Positions 26,052 through 35,080 of a stretch of DNA of 64,000 bases are shown here, piece after piece. The notes under the pieces are model-generated. The model made no database searches. It was not told the origin of the DNA and saw nothing but the letters and a program-made list of their open reading frames with translations. Numbering within the stretch: position 1 is the stretch's first letter; each line of letters starts with the position of its first letter. This stretch comes from Streptomyces niveus (GTDB lineage Bacteria; Actinomycetota; Actinomycetes; Streptomycetales; Streptomycetaceae). The stretch covers positions 1,612,001 to 1,676,000 of the forward strand of contig NZ_CP018047.1 in assembly GCF_002009175.1 (NCBI RefSeq), read 5' to 3'. Made by a program: the position numbers and the translations under genes.

Positions 26052-27284
26052 TCACTTCTCCCCGGCCGATGCCTGTCGTTGGGCGTTCCTCAGGGCCTGT
26101 TCCGGCCCCGCCCCGCCGGTCAGCACCGACTGGAAGGCCCCGGCGAGCGCGTCGTTGACCACCGGCCAGCGGGTGCCGACCTCGGCGGTACGGGAGCGTG
26201 CCGTGGCCACCAGATCGACGAACGGGGCCAGCCGCGGGTACTTCTCGGCGTACGACGTCGCCGCGGACGCCTTGGTGGGCACGTTGTTGACCGACTCGCC
26301 CCAGGCGAGCTGGTTCCGCTCGCTGTTCAGGCAGGTGAGGATCTTCCCCGCGTTCTTCTCGCGCCCGCTGTCGTCGCTCTTGGGCACGGCCATCACCGTG
26401 CCGCCGATCGGCGCGATCGCGTCCTGGCCGGCCTCGGGAACGGGGATGGTGGCGACGGCCCAGTCGACCTTGTCCTGCGCGCTGAGCACCGGCACCTGCC
26501 ACGGCCCGTTGATCATCATGGCGGCGCGGCCCGCGACGAACTGGTCGTTCACATCCTGCTGGTTCCAGTTGACGACCGACTTCGACACCGAGCCGTCGCC
26601 GAGCAGTTGCTTCCACAGCGTCAGGGCGGCCTCGCCCTTGCCGTTGTCCAGCCGCGCCTCGTCGCCGCCGCCCGACCAGAAGAACGGCAGGAACTGGTAG
26701 ACGCCGTCGGCGTTCGGGCTGGCGCTGAAGGCCATGCCGTACGTGTCGCCCGATGTCAGCTTCTTGGCGGTCTGCCGCAACTCGGCCCAGGTGGTGGGTG
26801 GTTCGAGGTCCGCCGCGCGCAGCAGGTCCTTGTTGTAGAGCAGCGCGAGGGAGTTCACCGAGCGGGCCACGGCGTACTGCGTCCCGTCGTAACTCCCCAG
26901 CGAGGTGGCGCTGTCGGAGAATCCGCCGGTGTCCAGGCCCACTTCGTCCAGGGGGCGCAGCCCGCCGGTCTCCGCGAACTGGGGCAGTTCCGATCCGTCG
27001 AGTTCCAGGATGTCGGTGAGCGAGTCGGAGGACGCCATCCGCAGTGCCTTCGAGGCGACGGTGTCCGCGGGCACGCTGATCTGTTCGACCTTCAGCCCCA
27101 GCGGCTCGGCGCAGCGGTCGAAGAACTTCTGGTTCGCACCGTGCTCGGCCGCGTCGGTGGCCGAGTTGAGCACGGTGACGGTGCCCGGGTCGGGGGTGGC
27201 GGCGCACCCCGTCAGACCCAGTGTCACGGGGACGAGCGCGGCCGAGGCGGCCGCGACCACCCGTATGCCTCTTGGGCGTCGCAT
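26052..27284 (-). CDS. Sugar-binding lipoprotein of ABC transporter (family 1)
   Basis: A 410-residue protein. The signal peptide has a lipobox LTGC, then the mature protein with SBP family 1 features: QYAVARSVNSLALLYNKDLL, PTTWAELRQTAKKL and AGRAAMMINGPWQVPVL. ATG 27284 has GGAGAG upstream; an earlier GTG at 27305 would overlap the LacI stop. Location in an operon with GH31 and GH1 enzymes suggests it binds xyloside-containing or beta-glucoside oligosaccharides; that ligand is inference. Confidence 0.92.
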   Translation of the reverse strand: MRRPRGIRVVAAASAALVPVTLGLTGCAATPDPGTVTVLNSATDAAEHGANQKFFDRCAEPLGLKVEQISVPADTVASKALRMASSDSLTDILELDGSELPQFAETGGLRPLDEVGLDTGGFSDSATSLGSYDGTQYAVARSVNSLALLYNKDLLRAADLEPPTTWAELRQTAKKLTSGDTYGMAFSASPNADGVYQFLPFFWSGGGDEARLDNGKGEAALTLWKQLLGDGSVSKSVVNWNQQDVNDQFVAGRAAMMINGPWQVPVLSAQDKVDWAVATIPVPEAGQDAIAPIGGTVMAVPKSDDSGREKNAGKILTCLNSERNQLAWGESVNNVPTKASAATSYAEKYPRLAPFVDLVATARSRTAEVGTRWPVVNDALAGAFQSVLTGGAGPEQALRNAQRQASAGEK

Positions 27285-27301
27285 GGTGGTGGGCTCTCCG
27301 T

Positions 27302-28333
27302 TCACGAAGACGGCTCCGAAGGAGGGCCGATCACGCTTCCCGTCGCCATCAGGGGAGTGATCAGCCGGTGTGGGGGTTGTTCTCCCGGGGGTACGGAACC
27401 GTCGGTGCCCACGGCACCGAGCGCGAGCCGGACCACGGCGGCGGACATCTCCGTCACGGGAAGTTCGATACGGGGCAGCGGCCGGCCGCCCGGGTCGTCG
27501 GGGAAGCTGCCGACGAGGACGACGGCCAGGTCCTCGGGTACGCGCAGTCCGGCGGCGGCGATCTCGTCCAGCAGGTGCGGCAGCAGGATCAGGTGCTGGA
27601 CGACGAGCGCGGTGGGAGCGGGCCGGGCGGCCAGTGCCTCGCGCAGCGCGCGGGCCAGCTTCTCGGGCTCACCGCTGGAGGGGACGACCCGGATGTCGGC
27701 GGTGTTCTCGCGGGCGGCGAGCCGGGCACCGGCCAGGCCCCGGAGGGCGTAACCGCGCCGGGATTCGATCTCGTGCTCGGCGGAGGAGAGGAAGACGATG
27801 TGCCGGTGACCGGCCGCCACGGTCTCCCGCAGGGCCAGGGCCACGGCGGCCTCCCAGTCGAGATCGACCCAGGGCAGTCCCGGCTCGTCCTCGCCGCGGC
27901 CGAGCAGCGCGACGGGGAACTCCTTCTCACGCAGGGCGGCGGCGCGCCGGTCCCGCTCCTCCACGGCCATCAGCACGGCCGCGTCGGCCATTCCGCTGCC
28001 GACGACACGGCGCATGGCCGCGACGCCGTCCGCGTCGGTGATCAGCACGACGTCGTACCCGTGGTCGCGCGCCGCGTCGCTGATGTCTATGGCGAACGTG
28101 CCGTCCGCGCCCCGGTACTTGCCGGGCTGCCGGGGCACGGCCAGTGCCAGGACGTTGCTGCGGGCGCTGCGCAGCGTACGGGCGCTGGCGCGCGGGTGGT
28201 AGCCGAGTTCCTCGACGGCCGCGCGGACCGCGGTCCTGGTCTCCTCGGAGATCTTGCGGGAGCCGCTCAGCACGTACGAGACGGTGCTGGGGGCCACGCC
28301 GGCCCGCTGCGCTACGTCCTTGATGGTGGCCAC
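27302..28333 (-). CDS. LacI-family repressor of the GH31/GH1 operon
   Basis: A 343-residue regulator. The LacI helix-turn-helix is at the very N-terminus (MATIKDVAQRAGVAPSTVSYVLSG) with hinge helix ASARTLRSARSN, followed by a periplasmic-binding-protein-like effector domain. It is the first gene of its own operon. Two copies of cgaatcgattcg lie 21-45 bp upstream of its start, so autoregulation together with the transport genes is likely. Confidence 0.93.
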   Translation of the reverse strand: MATIKDVAQRAGVAPSTVSYVLSGSRKISEETRTAVRAAVEELGYHPRASARTLRSARSNVLALAVPRQPGKYRGADGTFAIDISDAARDHGYDVVLITDADGVAAMRRVVGSGMADAAVLMAVEERDRRAAALREKEFPVALLGRGEDEPGLPWVDLDWEAAVALALRETVAAGHRHIVFLSSAEHEIESRRGYALRGLAGARLAARENTADIRVVPSSGEPEKLARALREALAARPAPTALVVQHLILLPHLLDEIAAAGLRVPEDLAVVLVGSFPDDPGGRPLPRIELPVTEMSAAVVRLALGAVGTDGSVPPGEQPPHRLITPLMATGSVIGPPSEPSS

Positions 28334-28352
28334 GCCGCTCCCCGAGCCCGTG

Positions 28353-28378
28353 TCGAATCGATTCGTCGAATCGATTCG
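28353..28378. promoter_or_regulatory. Tandem LacI-type operators
   Basis: The 13-mer tcgaatcgattcg occurs twice back to back. Each contains the perfect palindrome cgaatcgattcg, centred on a CG step as LacI-family operators usually are. The sites lie directly upstream of the LacI gene start. Confidence 0.75.
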
Positions 28379-28492
28379 ACAGTGTTTACGTGGGCGTCAC
28401 ATTAGGGCGGGCCCGGACGGCCGGGCAAGAGTCGGGACGAGATTTGTTTCCTGCCATGCCAAATTCGACGGGCAACCGGGTGTGCCGCACGG

Positions 28493-29926
28493 TCACTCCG
28501 ACGCCGCCTTCACCCGCCCCGACTTCACCGCGGCCACCAGCGCGGCGTGATCGCGCTCGTTCTGGTCGGCGTACGCCTCCGCGAACTCGATCAGCGCCTC
28601 GTCGAACGCCGGGCCACCGCCCAGATACGAGGCGATGGCGATCCGGTCCCCCGACCGGGCGTGCGCGCGGGCGAGCGTCGCGCCGCACAGTTCGCCGAAC
28701 ACCCGCATCCCGTTGGGCACCATCTCCTGCGGTACCAGGATGCCCTTCCAGTCGTGCAACTGCCGTACGTAGAAGTCCCGTTGGCGCCCGTCCTGCCCCC
28801 GGACCCGGTCCCACCCCAGGAACACGTCGCCCACCGCCTGCATGAGCCGCTGCCCGGCCACGACGCGCTGCCCCTGGTTGCGGTACTCGCTCCGGCCGGC
28901 GTGCTCGGCGAGCACGGAGCGGTCCGCCTCCTTCGCCTGGAGGATCAGCGGATCCGTGTCGTCCTTGCCCAGCAGGAGCAGGATCCAGCAGCGCGTCCCC
29001 ACACTGCCCACGCCGACCACCTTGCGGGCGATGTCGACCACCCGGTACTGCCGGAGCAGATGTCTGCGCTCGGTGGACAGGCTCCTGCCGTACCGCTCGA
29101 CCAGCTCGTGGAGTTCGGTGACGAACCTTTCGCGCCGCACGCCCCGCAGCAGATCGTCGACCGGCACGACCAGCGGCGGATCGGGTGTGAACCGGCGCTC
29201 CCCGTCACGTACCCGCGTCAGCTTCTCGAACGCCTGGAGGCTGTCGCGGGTGCGCGCCTTCGCCATCGTCGCCGACAGCCGCCTGCGGCCCTTCGCCCTG
29301 AGCTGCCGGTCGGCCAGCGGCTGGAGTTCCGCCATGTCGGCGCGCGTGTACCAGACGTCGAGGTTGCCCATCCCGGCGAACCCGCGCATGCGCTCGCGGT
29401 AGGACCGGACGGCCGTACCCACGATCATCGCCCTGTCCCCGGCGGAGAACCCGTTCTCCCGTCCGGCGATCACCAGGCTCGCGGCCAGCCGTTTGACGTC
29501 CCACTCCCACGGTCCCGGCAGCGTCTCGTCGAAATCGTTGATGTCGAACACCAGCCGCCGTTCGGGCGAGCCGAGCAGCCGGAAGTTCATCATGTGCGCG
29601 TCCCCGCAGAGCTGCGCCGTGAGGCCCGTGTCGGGAGTCCCGGCCAGATCACCCGCCATGATCGCGGCGGCGCCTCGGTAGAAGCGGAAGGGCGACTCCG
29701 TCATCCGCCCGTACCGGATGGGTACGAGCTCCTGCACCCGTGTCTGCGACTGCACGTCGACAACGGCCACCGGATCGGGCCGGTCGCGGCCGGGCTCGAA
29801 CCCCGCGTGGCTCTTCCTCGGCGCGCTCTTGCGCGCCGCCTTCCCCTGCTCCGCACGCTCTCGGGGGGACAGGTACGGGGCCCGCCGCCGCACGGCCGCT
29901 CCGGAGTTCCGGCCTCGCTTGCTCAT
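28493..29926 (-). CDS. DUF2252 domain protein
   Basis: A 477-residue protein. The conserved blocks MTESPFRFYRGAAAIMAGDLA, QLCGDAHMMNFRLLGSPERRLVFDINDFDETLPGPWEWDVKRLAAS and the late YVRQLHDWKG define DUF2252. The GDAH-N-DINDFDE pattern resembles the catalytic and metal-binding segments of protein-kinase-like folds, so an ATP-dependent kinase activity is possible but unproven. Start ATG 29926 has GGAGGCG 7 nt upstream. The basic N-terminus is disordered. It stands alone between the LacI operon and the MFS gene. Confidence 0.9.
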   Translation of the reverse strand: MSKRGRNSGAAVRRRAPYLSPRERAEQGKAARKSAPRKSHAGFEPGRDRPDPVAVVDVQSQTRVQELVPIRYGRMTESPFRFYRGAAAIMAGDLAGTPDTGLTAQLCGDAHMMNFRLLGSPERRLVFDINDFDETLPGPWEWDVKRLAASLVIAGRENGFSAGDRAMIVGTAVRSYRERMRGFAGMGNLDVWYTRADMAELQPLADRQLRAKGRRRLSATMAKARTRDSLQAFEKLTRVRDGERRFTPDPPLVVPVDDLLRGVRRERFVTELHELVERYGRSLSTERRHLLRQYRVVDIARKVVGVGSVGTRCWILLLLGKDDTDPLILQAKEADRSVLAEHAGRSEYRNQGQRVVAGQRLMQAVGDVFLGWDRVRGQDGRQRDFYVRQLHDWKGILVPQEMVPNGMRVFGELCGATLARAHARSGDRIAIASYLGGGPAFDEALIEFAEAYADQNERDHAALVAAVKSGRVKAASE

Positions 29927-30016
29927 CGCTGCGCCTCCGCTCGAAGAGCCCGCCCCGCCCATCCACTATCCGGTGCCCACCGGCGCCCCGCATGTCGGAG
30001 GGTCCCGGGAGCCTGG

Positions 30017-31537
30017 TCAGCGGCCCCGGACCGCCGCCAGCAGGGCCGGGGAGTGGTAGCCCGTATCCGTACCCGCGTGCCAGGACACCAGGTCCGGTGC
30101 CTCCGGGCGGGCGCCGCCCAGGGCGTACAGGGTCACCAGGGCCAGGATGCCGATGACGGTGATCCCCAGCGTGATCCCCACCGCCTGGTGGAACCCGTCG
30201 GCGAGACCCTGGACGAGTGCGAAGTGCAGCAGGACCGGACCGATCAGGAACGCCGCCTCCGAGCGCAGCAGTTCGACCAGCGCGAAGGTCGGACCGATCT
30301 GTGCGGCGGGGACGGAGAAGCCGGCCAGGAAGAGTCCCGGCGTCACGCCCGCGCCCGCGCCGAAACCGAGGAAGAACGAGGCGATGGGGACGGTCACCGA
30401 CGCGCTCGACGTGGAGGCGGCCAGCAGGACGGCGGCGCCGATGGCCACGCTGACGGTGCCGCACAGGGCCAGATACGGCGTCCAGCGGGTCGACATCAGC
30501 CGGCGGAACAGCAGGGCCGCGATGAGGACGCCGAGGATCTGGGGTGTGACGAGCGCCCCGATCCGCAGCGGGGAGTAGCCCGCCATCCTGGTCAGATAGA
30601 CCTCGATCAGCTCCAGCAGGGTGGTGAAGCACGCCCCGACGAGCATCGCGTTGAGCGTGCCGACGACCGGCAGGGTGTTGCTGATGGGCCGTACCGGCAT
30701 CAGCGGCTTGGCCTTGCGGTACTGACCGCCCACCAGGAAGACCCCGCAGAGAAGTCCCACGAAGACCGGCACATAGAACTGGGGATCGCTGAAGTCGCCG
30801 CGCGTCAGCCAGGAGACGCCGAAGAACGGCAGCGCCGTGGTGCCGAAGGCCAGCGGGATCGCGGTCCAGTCGAACCTCGCCCGGCGGTCCGGCGGGTCGT
30901 TGCCCTCGAAGGTCAGGGAGCCGATGAACAGTCCGATCAGCGCCAGGGTGCCGACGCCCGCGAACAGTGGCCGCCAGCCACCGAGCGAGCCGACGAGCCC
31001 GCCCACCAGCGGTCCGAAGGCCACCATGCCGAAGAGGCCGAGGCTGACGACCGCGGCCGTGGTCTGGAGCTTGTTGATGGGATGGCCGATGATCAGCGGT
31101 GGCAGCGCGGCGACCAGCAGCATGCCGGTGAACAGGCCCTGGAGCACCAATCCGGCGGCGAACATGCCGATGTTCTGGGCGCTGAGCGCCAGCACCGAAC
31201 TCAGCACGAACCCGCACTCGCAGATGAGGTAGATCCGCCGCCGTGCGAACCGCTGGACGAGGTCGGCGGCGGCGACGGCGCCGAAGGCGTACGCCGCGTT
31301 CGACATGCCGCTGCTGAGCTGGAGTTCGTACTGCGTGGCGCCGATGCCCCCCATGATCTGCGGCTCCGCCAGCGAGGTGGCGGTGGTGAGGATCAGATAC
31401 GGGCTCAGCGCGAGCAGCGCGAGGGCGACGGCCGCCGGGTAGTTGCCGGCCAGCGGAAGCCGGGTGAAGAGACGGGTCGAAGGTGAGCTGACGCGCAAGA
31501 ACGCCTCCGGGGCCGGCGTGGGGGGAGCAGCGGGCAC
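30017..31537 (-). CDS. MFS transporter, DHA2 (EmrB/QacA)-like
   Basis: A protein of up to 506 residues with about 14 hydrophobic helices. GPLVGGLVGSLGGWRPLFAGVG is the motif-C-like antiporter stretch typical of drug/H+ exporters, and the helix count suits the 14-TM DHA2 class. The GTG at 31537 is the longest start and lacks a clear ribosome-binding site, so the N-terminal ~30 residues are uncertain. Substrate unknown. Confidence 0.88.
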   Translation of the reverse strand: MPAAPPTPAPEAFLRVSSPSTRLFTRLPLAGNYPAAVALALLALSPYLILTTATSLAEPQIMGGIGATQYELQLSSGMSNAAYAFGAVAAADLVQRFARRRIYLICECGFVLSSVLALSAQNIGMFAAGLVLQGLFTGMLLVAALPPLIIGHPINKLQTTAAVVSLGLFGMVAFGPLVGGLVGSLGGWRPLFAGVGTLALIGLFIGSLTFEGNDPPDRRARFDWTAIPLAFGTTALPFFGVSWLTRGDFSDPQFYVPVFVGLLCGVFLVGGQYRKAKPLMPVRPISNTLPVVGTLNAMLVGACFTTLLELIEVYLTRMAGYSPLRIGALVTPQILGVLIAALLFRRLMSTRWTPYLALCGTVSVAIGAAVLLAASTSSASVTVPIASFFLGFGAGAGVTPGLFLAGFSVPAAQIGPTFALVELLRSEAAFLIGPVLLHFALVQGLADGFHQAVGITLGITVIGILALVTLYALGGARPEAPDLVSWHAGTDTGYHSPALLAAVRGR

Positions 31538-31618
31538 GGCCCGCGAACCGGCTCAGCGTACGGTCGTGCGCCGCCCGCCCCGCCCTGACACGCCCGCCCC
31601 CGCCCCCGCGCTCCCCGG

Positions 31619-31640
31619 CCCGGCGGTGTCGGCCGCCGGG
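31619..31640 (-). terminator. Possible terminator hairpin downstream of the ABC/FtsX operon
   Basis: An 8-bp all-GC stem (cccggcgg / ccgccggg) with a 6-nt loop lies about 60 bp past the ABC-ATPase stop on its strand. It could end that transcript before the MFS gene. Confidence 0.4.
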
Positions 31641-31697
31641 CGGGCCGCCGCTTCCCCCGGTGGTCCCCCCCCTGCCGGTTTCCCGCCTGTTCGCCCG

Positions 31698-32378
31698 CTA
31701 CGCGGAGCGTTCCGTGATGGTGATCTTCCCGTTCCTGATGGTGGCGAGGCGGGTCGCTCGGCGGGCGATGGCGCTGTCGTGGGTGACCATCACGAAGGTC
31801 AGCCCGTGCTCCTTCCAGAGACCTTCGAGGAGGTCCATGATCTCGTCGCGCATGGACTCGTCGAGATTGCCGGTCGGTTCGTCGGCCAGCAGCACCTTCG
31901 GCTGTTTGACCAGCGCCCGAGCGATGGCGACGCGCTGCTGCTGACCGCCGGACATCTCCGAGGGCACGTGGTTGAGGCGCTCCCCCAGTCCGACGGAGCG
32001 CAGGGCCTCGGCCGCGCGGTCGCGGCGCTCCCCCGCCTTGGTGCCGAGCGGTACGAGCGCCGTCTCGACGTTCTCCTGGGCGGACAGGGTGGGGATGAGG
32101 TTGAAGCTCTGGAAGACGAAGCCGATGGACCGGCCGCGTACGGCGGTGAGTTTCGCCTCGCCGAGCCGGGCGAGGTCGGTGCCGTCGAGTTTGACGCTGC
32201 CCGCGGTGGGCCGGTCGAGGCCGCCGAGCATCTGGAGGAGGGTGGACTTGCCGCCGCCGGTGGGGCCCTTGATGACGAGCCGGTCGCCCTCGCCGATGGT
32301 CAGATCGACCCCGGCGAGCGCGTGGACGGTGTCCTTGCCTCTGCGGTACTGCTTGGTGACGCCGCTGAGTTCATACAT
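31698..32378 (-). CDS. ABC transporter ATPase, MacB/LolD-like
   Basis: A 226-residue ATPase. Walker A is GPTGGGKST, the signature MSGGQQQRVAIARAL, and Walker B VLLADEPTGNLD; ADEPTGNLD is characteristic of the LolD/MacB/FtsE branch, which works with FtsX-fold permeases. The partner permease gene lies 62 bp upstream on the same strand. Such pairs perform mechanotransmission or drug/peptide efflux. Confidence 0.94.
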   Translation of the reverse strand: MYELSGVTKQYRRGKDTVHALAGVDLTIGEGDRLVIKGPTGGGKSTLLQMLGGLDRPTAGSVKLDGTDLARLGEAKLTAVRGRSIGFVFQSFNLIPTLSAQENVETALVPLGTKAGERRDRAAEALRSVGLGERLNHVPSEMSGGQQQRVAIARALVKQPKVLLADEPTGNLDESMRDEIMDLLEGLWKEHGLTFVMVTHDSAIARRATRLATIRNGKITITERSA

Positions 32379-32440
32379 GGTGCGACTCCTGGACTGCTGA
32401 CTGCTGCGGTGAGTTGAGGGTGTACGGAACCGCCCGGCGG

Positions 32441-33913
32441 CTACTCGACACGGCGCAGCGCGTCGGCCGGCCGGAGGCGGGAGGCGCGCCAGCCGCCGAA
32501 GGCGCCGGCGATCAGTCCGCCCGTCACCGCGAGGCCGACCGCCAGGGCGATCGTCGAGGCGGAGACGGGCGCGGTGAGCGCGATCTCGATGGCCTTGTCG
32601 GCGCTCTGCGCGCCGGGGCCGCCCGCACGGACGAGACCGCCGGCCGGACCGCCGCCCCCGCCGCCCGGGCCACCGGCCGCGGCGCCGAGCTGGGCGGTCA
32701 GGGAGGGGCTGACCGCGGTCAGCGCGTAGGCACCGGCCAGTCCGACGGCGATACCGAGCGCACCGCCGACCAGCCCGTTGACCATCGCCTCGCCGACGAC
32801 CTGCCGGGTGACGCGCCCGCTCTTCCAGCCGAGGGCCTTGAGCGTGCCGAACTCCTGTACGCGGCGGCTGACGGCCGACACGGTGAGCAGTCCGGCGACG
32901 ACGAACGCGGCGACGAGAACCGCGATGGACAGCCACTTACCGACGTTGGTGGCGAGGTCGGACGCCGTGGAGAGGGAGCCGGAGACCGTGTCGGCGAGGT
33001 CGGCGGAGGTGGTGACGGTGGTGCCCGAGATGTTCTTCTGGATGGCCGACTTGACGGCGTCGATCTGCTGGGAGTCGTCGGCCTGGACGTAGACCGTGGT
33101 GACCTTGTCCTTGGAGTCGGAGAGGGTCTGCGCCTGCTTGAGCGGGATGTACAGATTGGCCGCCGCGTCGCCGCTGTCGGCGGTCGCTATGCCGACGATC
33201 TCGAACTTCGTTCCCTTGACGGTGACTTCACTGCCGACCTTGTACTTCTTCTCCTTCGCGTAGGCGGCGTCGGCGACGGCCACCTTGGCGTCGGTCTCGG
33301 TCGCCTTGAACGTGCGGCCGTCGGTGATCTTGGAAGAGGTCAGCGGGCCGAGGTCCAGATGGGTGGTGTCGGTGCCGTAGACCGTGTAGGAGTTGACGTC
33401 GAACGCGGCTCCGCCGCCCCGTACTTCACCCTGCGGGCCGCCGGTGCCGCCTCCGCCACCACCGCCGCCGCCGTTCGCGGTCTCCTCCCTCGGCTGGAAC
33501 TCGCCGGGCTTGAACTCCCCGTCGACCTTGATGACCGAGAGGCTGAGGCCGCCCACCGCCGTGGCCACACCGGACTGGCCGGCGACCTCGTCGACGGTGC
33601 TGGACGCCAGGGTCTCGAAGCCCTGCGGCATGACGATGTCGCTGCTCTGCGCCTCGTCACCGTCCTGCGCGTCGAAATTGAAGCGGGGCCTTTCCCGGCC
33701 GCCCTCCGAGGCGGGCGGGGCGGCCTTGGTGACGGTCATGTCCGTGCCGAGTCCGTACAGCGACTCCAGGACCTTTCCCTGGGCGTCCCGCATGCCCGAG
33801 GAGACGGAGTTGACGACGATGACCAGCGCGATACCGAGTGCGAGCCCCGAGGCGACGACGAGCGCGGCCTTTCGGCGACGGCGCAGTTCGCGCCGGAGGT
33901 AGGTGAAGAACAT
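32441..33913 (-). CDS. FtsX/MacB-like ABC permease
   Basis: A 490-residue permease with N-terminal membrane helix (KAALVVASGLALGIALVIVV), a large extracytoplasmic MacB-type domain, then three helices and the C-terminal WRASRLRPADALRRVE typical of the family. The outer domain contains a run of nine glycines, and a second Gly/Pro-rich stretch lies between the last helices. Upstream the sequence turns noticeably AT-richer (33914-33960), where a promoter would sit. Confidence 0.92.
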   Translation of the reverse strand: MFFTYLRRELRRRRKAALVVASGLALGIALVIVVNSVSSGMRDAQGKVLESLYGLGTDMTVTKAAPPASEGGRERPRFNFDAQDGDEAQSSDIVMPQGFETLASSTVDEVAGQSGVATAVGGLSLSVIKVDGEFKPGEFQPREETANGGGGGGGGGTGGPQGEVRGGGAAFDVNSYTVYGTDTTHLDLGPLTSSKITDGRTFKATETDAKVAVADAAYAKEKKYKVGSEVTVKGTKFEIVGIATADSGDAAANLYIPLKQAQTLSDSKDKVTTVYVQADDSQQIDAVKSAIQKNISGTTVTTSADLADTVSGSLSTASDLATNVGKWLSIAVLVAAFVVAGLLTVSAVSRRVQEFGTLKALGWKSGRVTRQVVGEAMVNGLVGGALGIAVGLAGAYALTAVSPSLTAQLGAAAGGPGGGGGGPAGGLVRAGGPGAQSADKAIEIALTAPVSASTIALAVGLAVTGGLIAGAFGGWRASRLRPADALRRVE

Positions 33914-34017
33914 GGCGCGAAAATATTCACTGCGCGTGATGGCAGCATATGAGCCGCGTAAGAGAAGGATGAGAAGCCGATGGTGCGTGCGGGACTGCGG
34001 CACGGGCAGTCGGCACC

Positions 34018-34116
34018 GTCCGCACGGTCAGGACCGTCCGCACGGTCAGGACCGTCAGGACCGTCAGGACCGTCAGGACCGTCAGGACCGTCAGGACCGT
34101 CAGGACCGTCAGGACC
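34018..34116. repeat. 9-bp tandem repeat (GTCAGGACC)n
   Basis: Eleven 9-bp units: eight perfect gtcaggacc units in a row (34045-34116), preceded by gtcaggacc alternating with the variant gtccgcacg. In one frame it would encode Ser-Gly-Pro repeats fused to the downstream gene. It ends 19 bp before that gene's preferred ATG. Confidence 0.9.
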
Positions 34117-34135
34117 GCGAGAGGGAGAGTCACGG

Positions 34136-34531
34136 ATGTCGCGCTACCACGAGATCAAGCACCGGGTCGTCACCACCTTCCAGCGCCGGGTCGCCAATCC
34201 GCTCTCCTCGCGGATGCCGGGGCAGATCCTGCTGGAGACCACGGGGCGCACGTCCGGGCTGCCCCGGCGGACCCCGGTCGGCGGAAGCCGGGTCGGCCAG
34301 GAGTTCTGGCTGGTGTCGGAGTACGGCGACAAGTCGCAGTACGTACGCAACATCCTGGCCGACCCGAGGGTCCGCGTCCGTATCAAGGGCACCTGGCACA
34401 CCGGGACCGCCCACCCGATGCCGGAGGACGATCCCCGCGCGCGGCTCAGGAAACTGCCGACCGGCAACAGCGCGGTGGTCCGGCTGATGGGCACGAATCT
34501 GCTGACGGTGCGTGTCGATCTGGCCGACTGA
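34136..34531 (+). CDS. Deazaflavin (F420)-dependent nitroreductase-family protein
   Basis: A 131-residue protein of the Ddn-like split beta-barrel family: LLETTGRTSGLPRRTPVGG near the N-terminus, FWLVSEYGDKSQYVRNILADPRVRVRIKGTWHTGTA in the middle. Family members use F420H2, e.g. to reduce quinones or nitro compounds. ATG 34136 has gagggag upstream. The frame is open to 33980, which would add about 52 residues of Ser-Gly-Pro repeats from the tandem repeat; I regard that as non-coding or very unusual. Confidence 0.88.
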   Translation: MSRYHEIKHRVVTTFQRRVANPLSSRMPGQILLETTGRTSGLPRRTPVGGSRVGQEFWLVSEYGDKSQYVRNILADPRVRVRIKGTWHTGTAHPMPEDDPRARLRKLPTGNSAVVRLMGTNLLTVRVDLAD

Positions 34532-34626
34532 AGGACCCGGGCGGACCTCGACCGGTACGGGCCCGGCCCCGGACAGACGGACCCGTACGGACGGACCCGG
34601 ACCCGACCGGCCCGCGCCGGACTCCG

Positions 34627-35046
34627 TCAGACCGGCGCCTCGCCCCCGGTGTCGGGGAACGAGTGGTGCTCGTGCGCGACCACCCAGCGCCCCGCCTCCT
34701 TGCGCAGCCCGATCGTGAGCCGCAGACGGGTGGCCGACCGCTCGGCCACCTCCCGCGGCGAACCGCAGCGCAGAAGGGCGTACGCGTAGGCGACATCGGC
34801 GCCCGCGGTGACGTCCAGTTCGAGGATGTCGAACGTGCCGCCGCTCGCCTGCCACTCGAAGAAGCCGGGCCAGGTCTCGCGGTAGGCGTCGATGCCGCGC
34901 ACGCCCTCCTGGGGCGGCGGCACGTCGAACATCACGATGTCGGCGGCGTGGTCCGCCAGGACATGGTCCATGTCACCCGTGTGCACGGCCGCCGCCCACC
35001 CCTCGATCAGGGCCCGGATCTGCTGCTCGTCGTCGGACATCGGCAT
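34627..35046 (-). CDS. SnoaL-like / NTF2-fold protein
   Basis: A 139-residue cone-fold protein: EQQIRALIEGWAAAVHTGDMDHVLADHAADIVMFDVPPP is the typical opening of the DUF4440/SgcJ group, ending with RWVVAHEHHSFP. These proteins are small ligand-binding or isomerase-like folds; function here is unknown. ATG 35046 has GAGGGAG upstream; a second ATG is two codons on. It ends close to the convergent nitroreductase gene and lies 34 bp after the GH26 stop on the same strand. Confidence 0.85.
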   Translation of the reverse strand: MPMSDDEQQIRALIEGWAAAVHTGDMDHVLADHAADIVMFDVPPPQEGVRGIDAYRETWPGFFEWQASGGTFDILELDVTAGADVAYAYALLRCGSPREVAERSATRLRLTIGLRKEAGRWVVAHEHHSFPDTGGEAPV

Positions 35047-35080
35047 CGGCGCGGCTCCCTCTTCCTTCGGTGGCAAGACC

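Noticed and set aside
28547..31486. Very long open frame (about 980 codons) opposite the DUF2252 and MFS genes
   Set aside because: Shadow frame caused by G/C at third positions; composition is Arg/Gly/Gln-rich without domains, and the genes on the other strand have clear families.
33980..34135. N-terminal Ser-Gly-Pro repeat extension of the nitroreductase
   Set aside because: A good ribosome-binding site and the family's N-terminus both point to ATG 34136; the extension is only tandem-repeat DNA.
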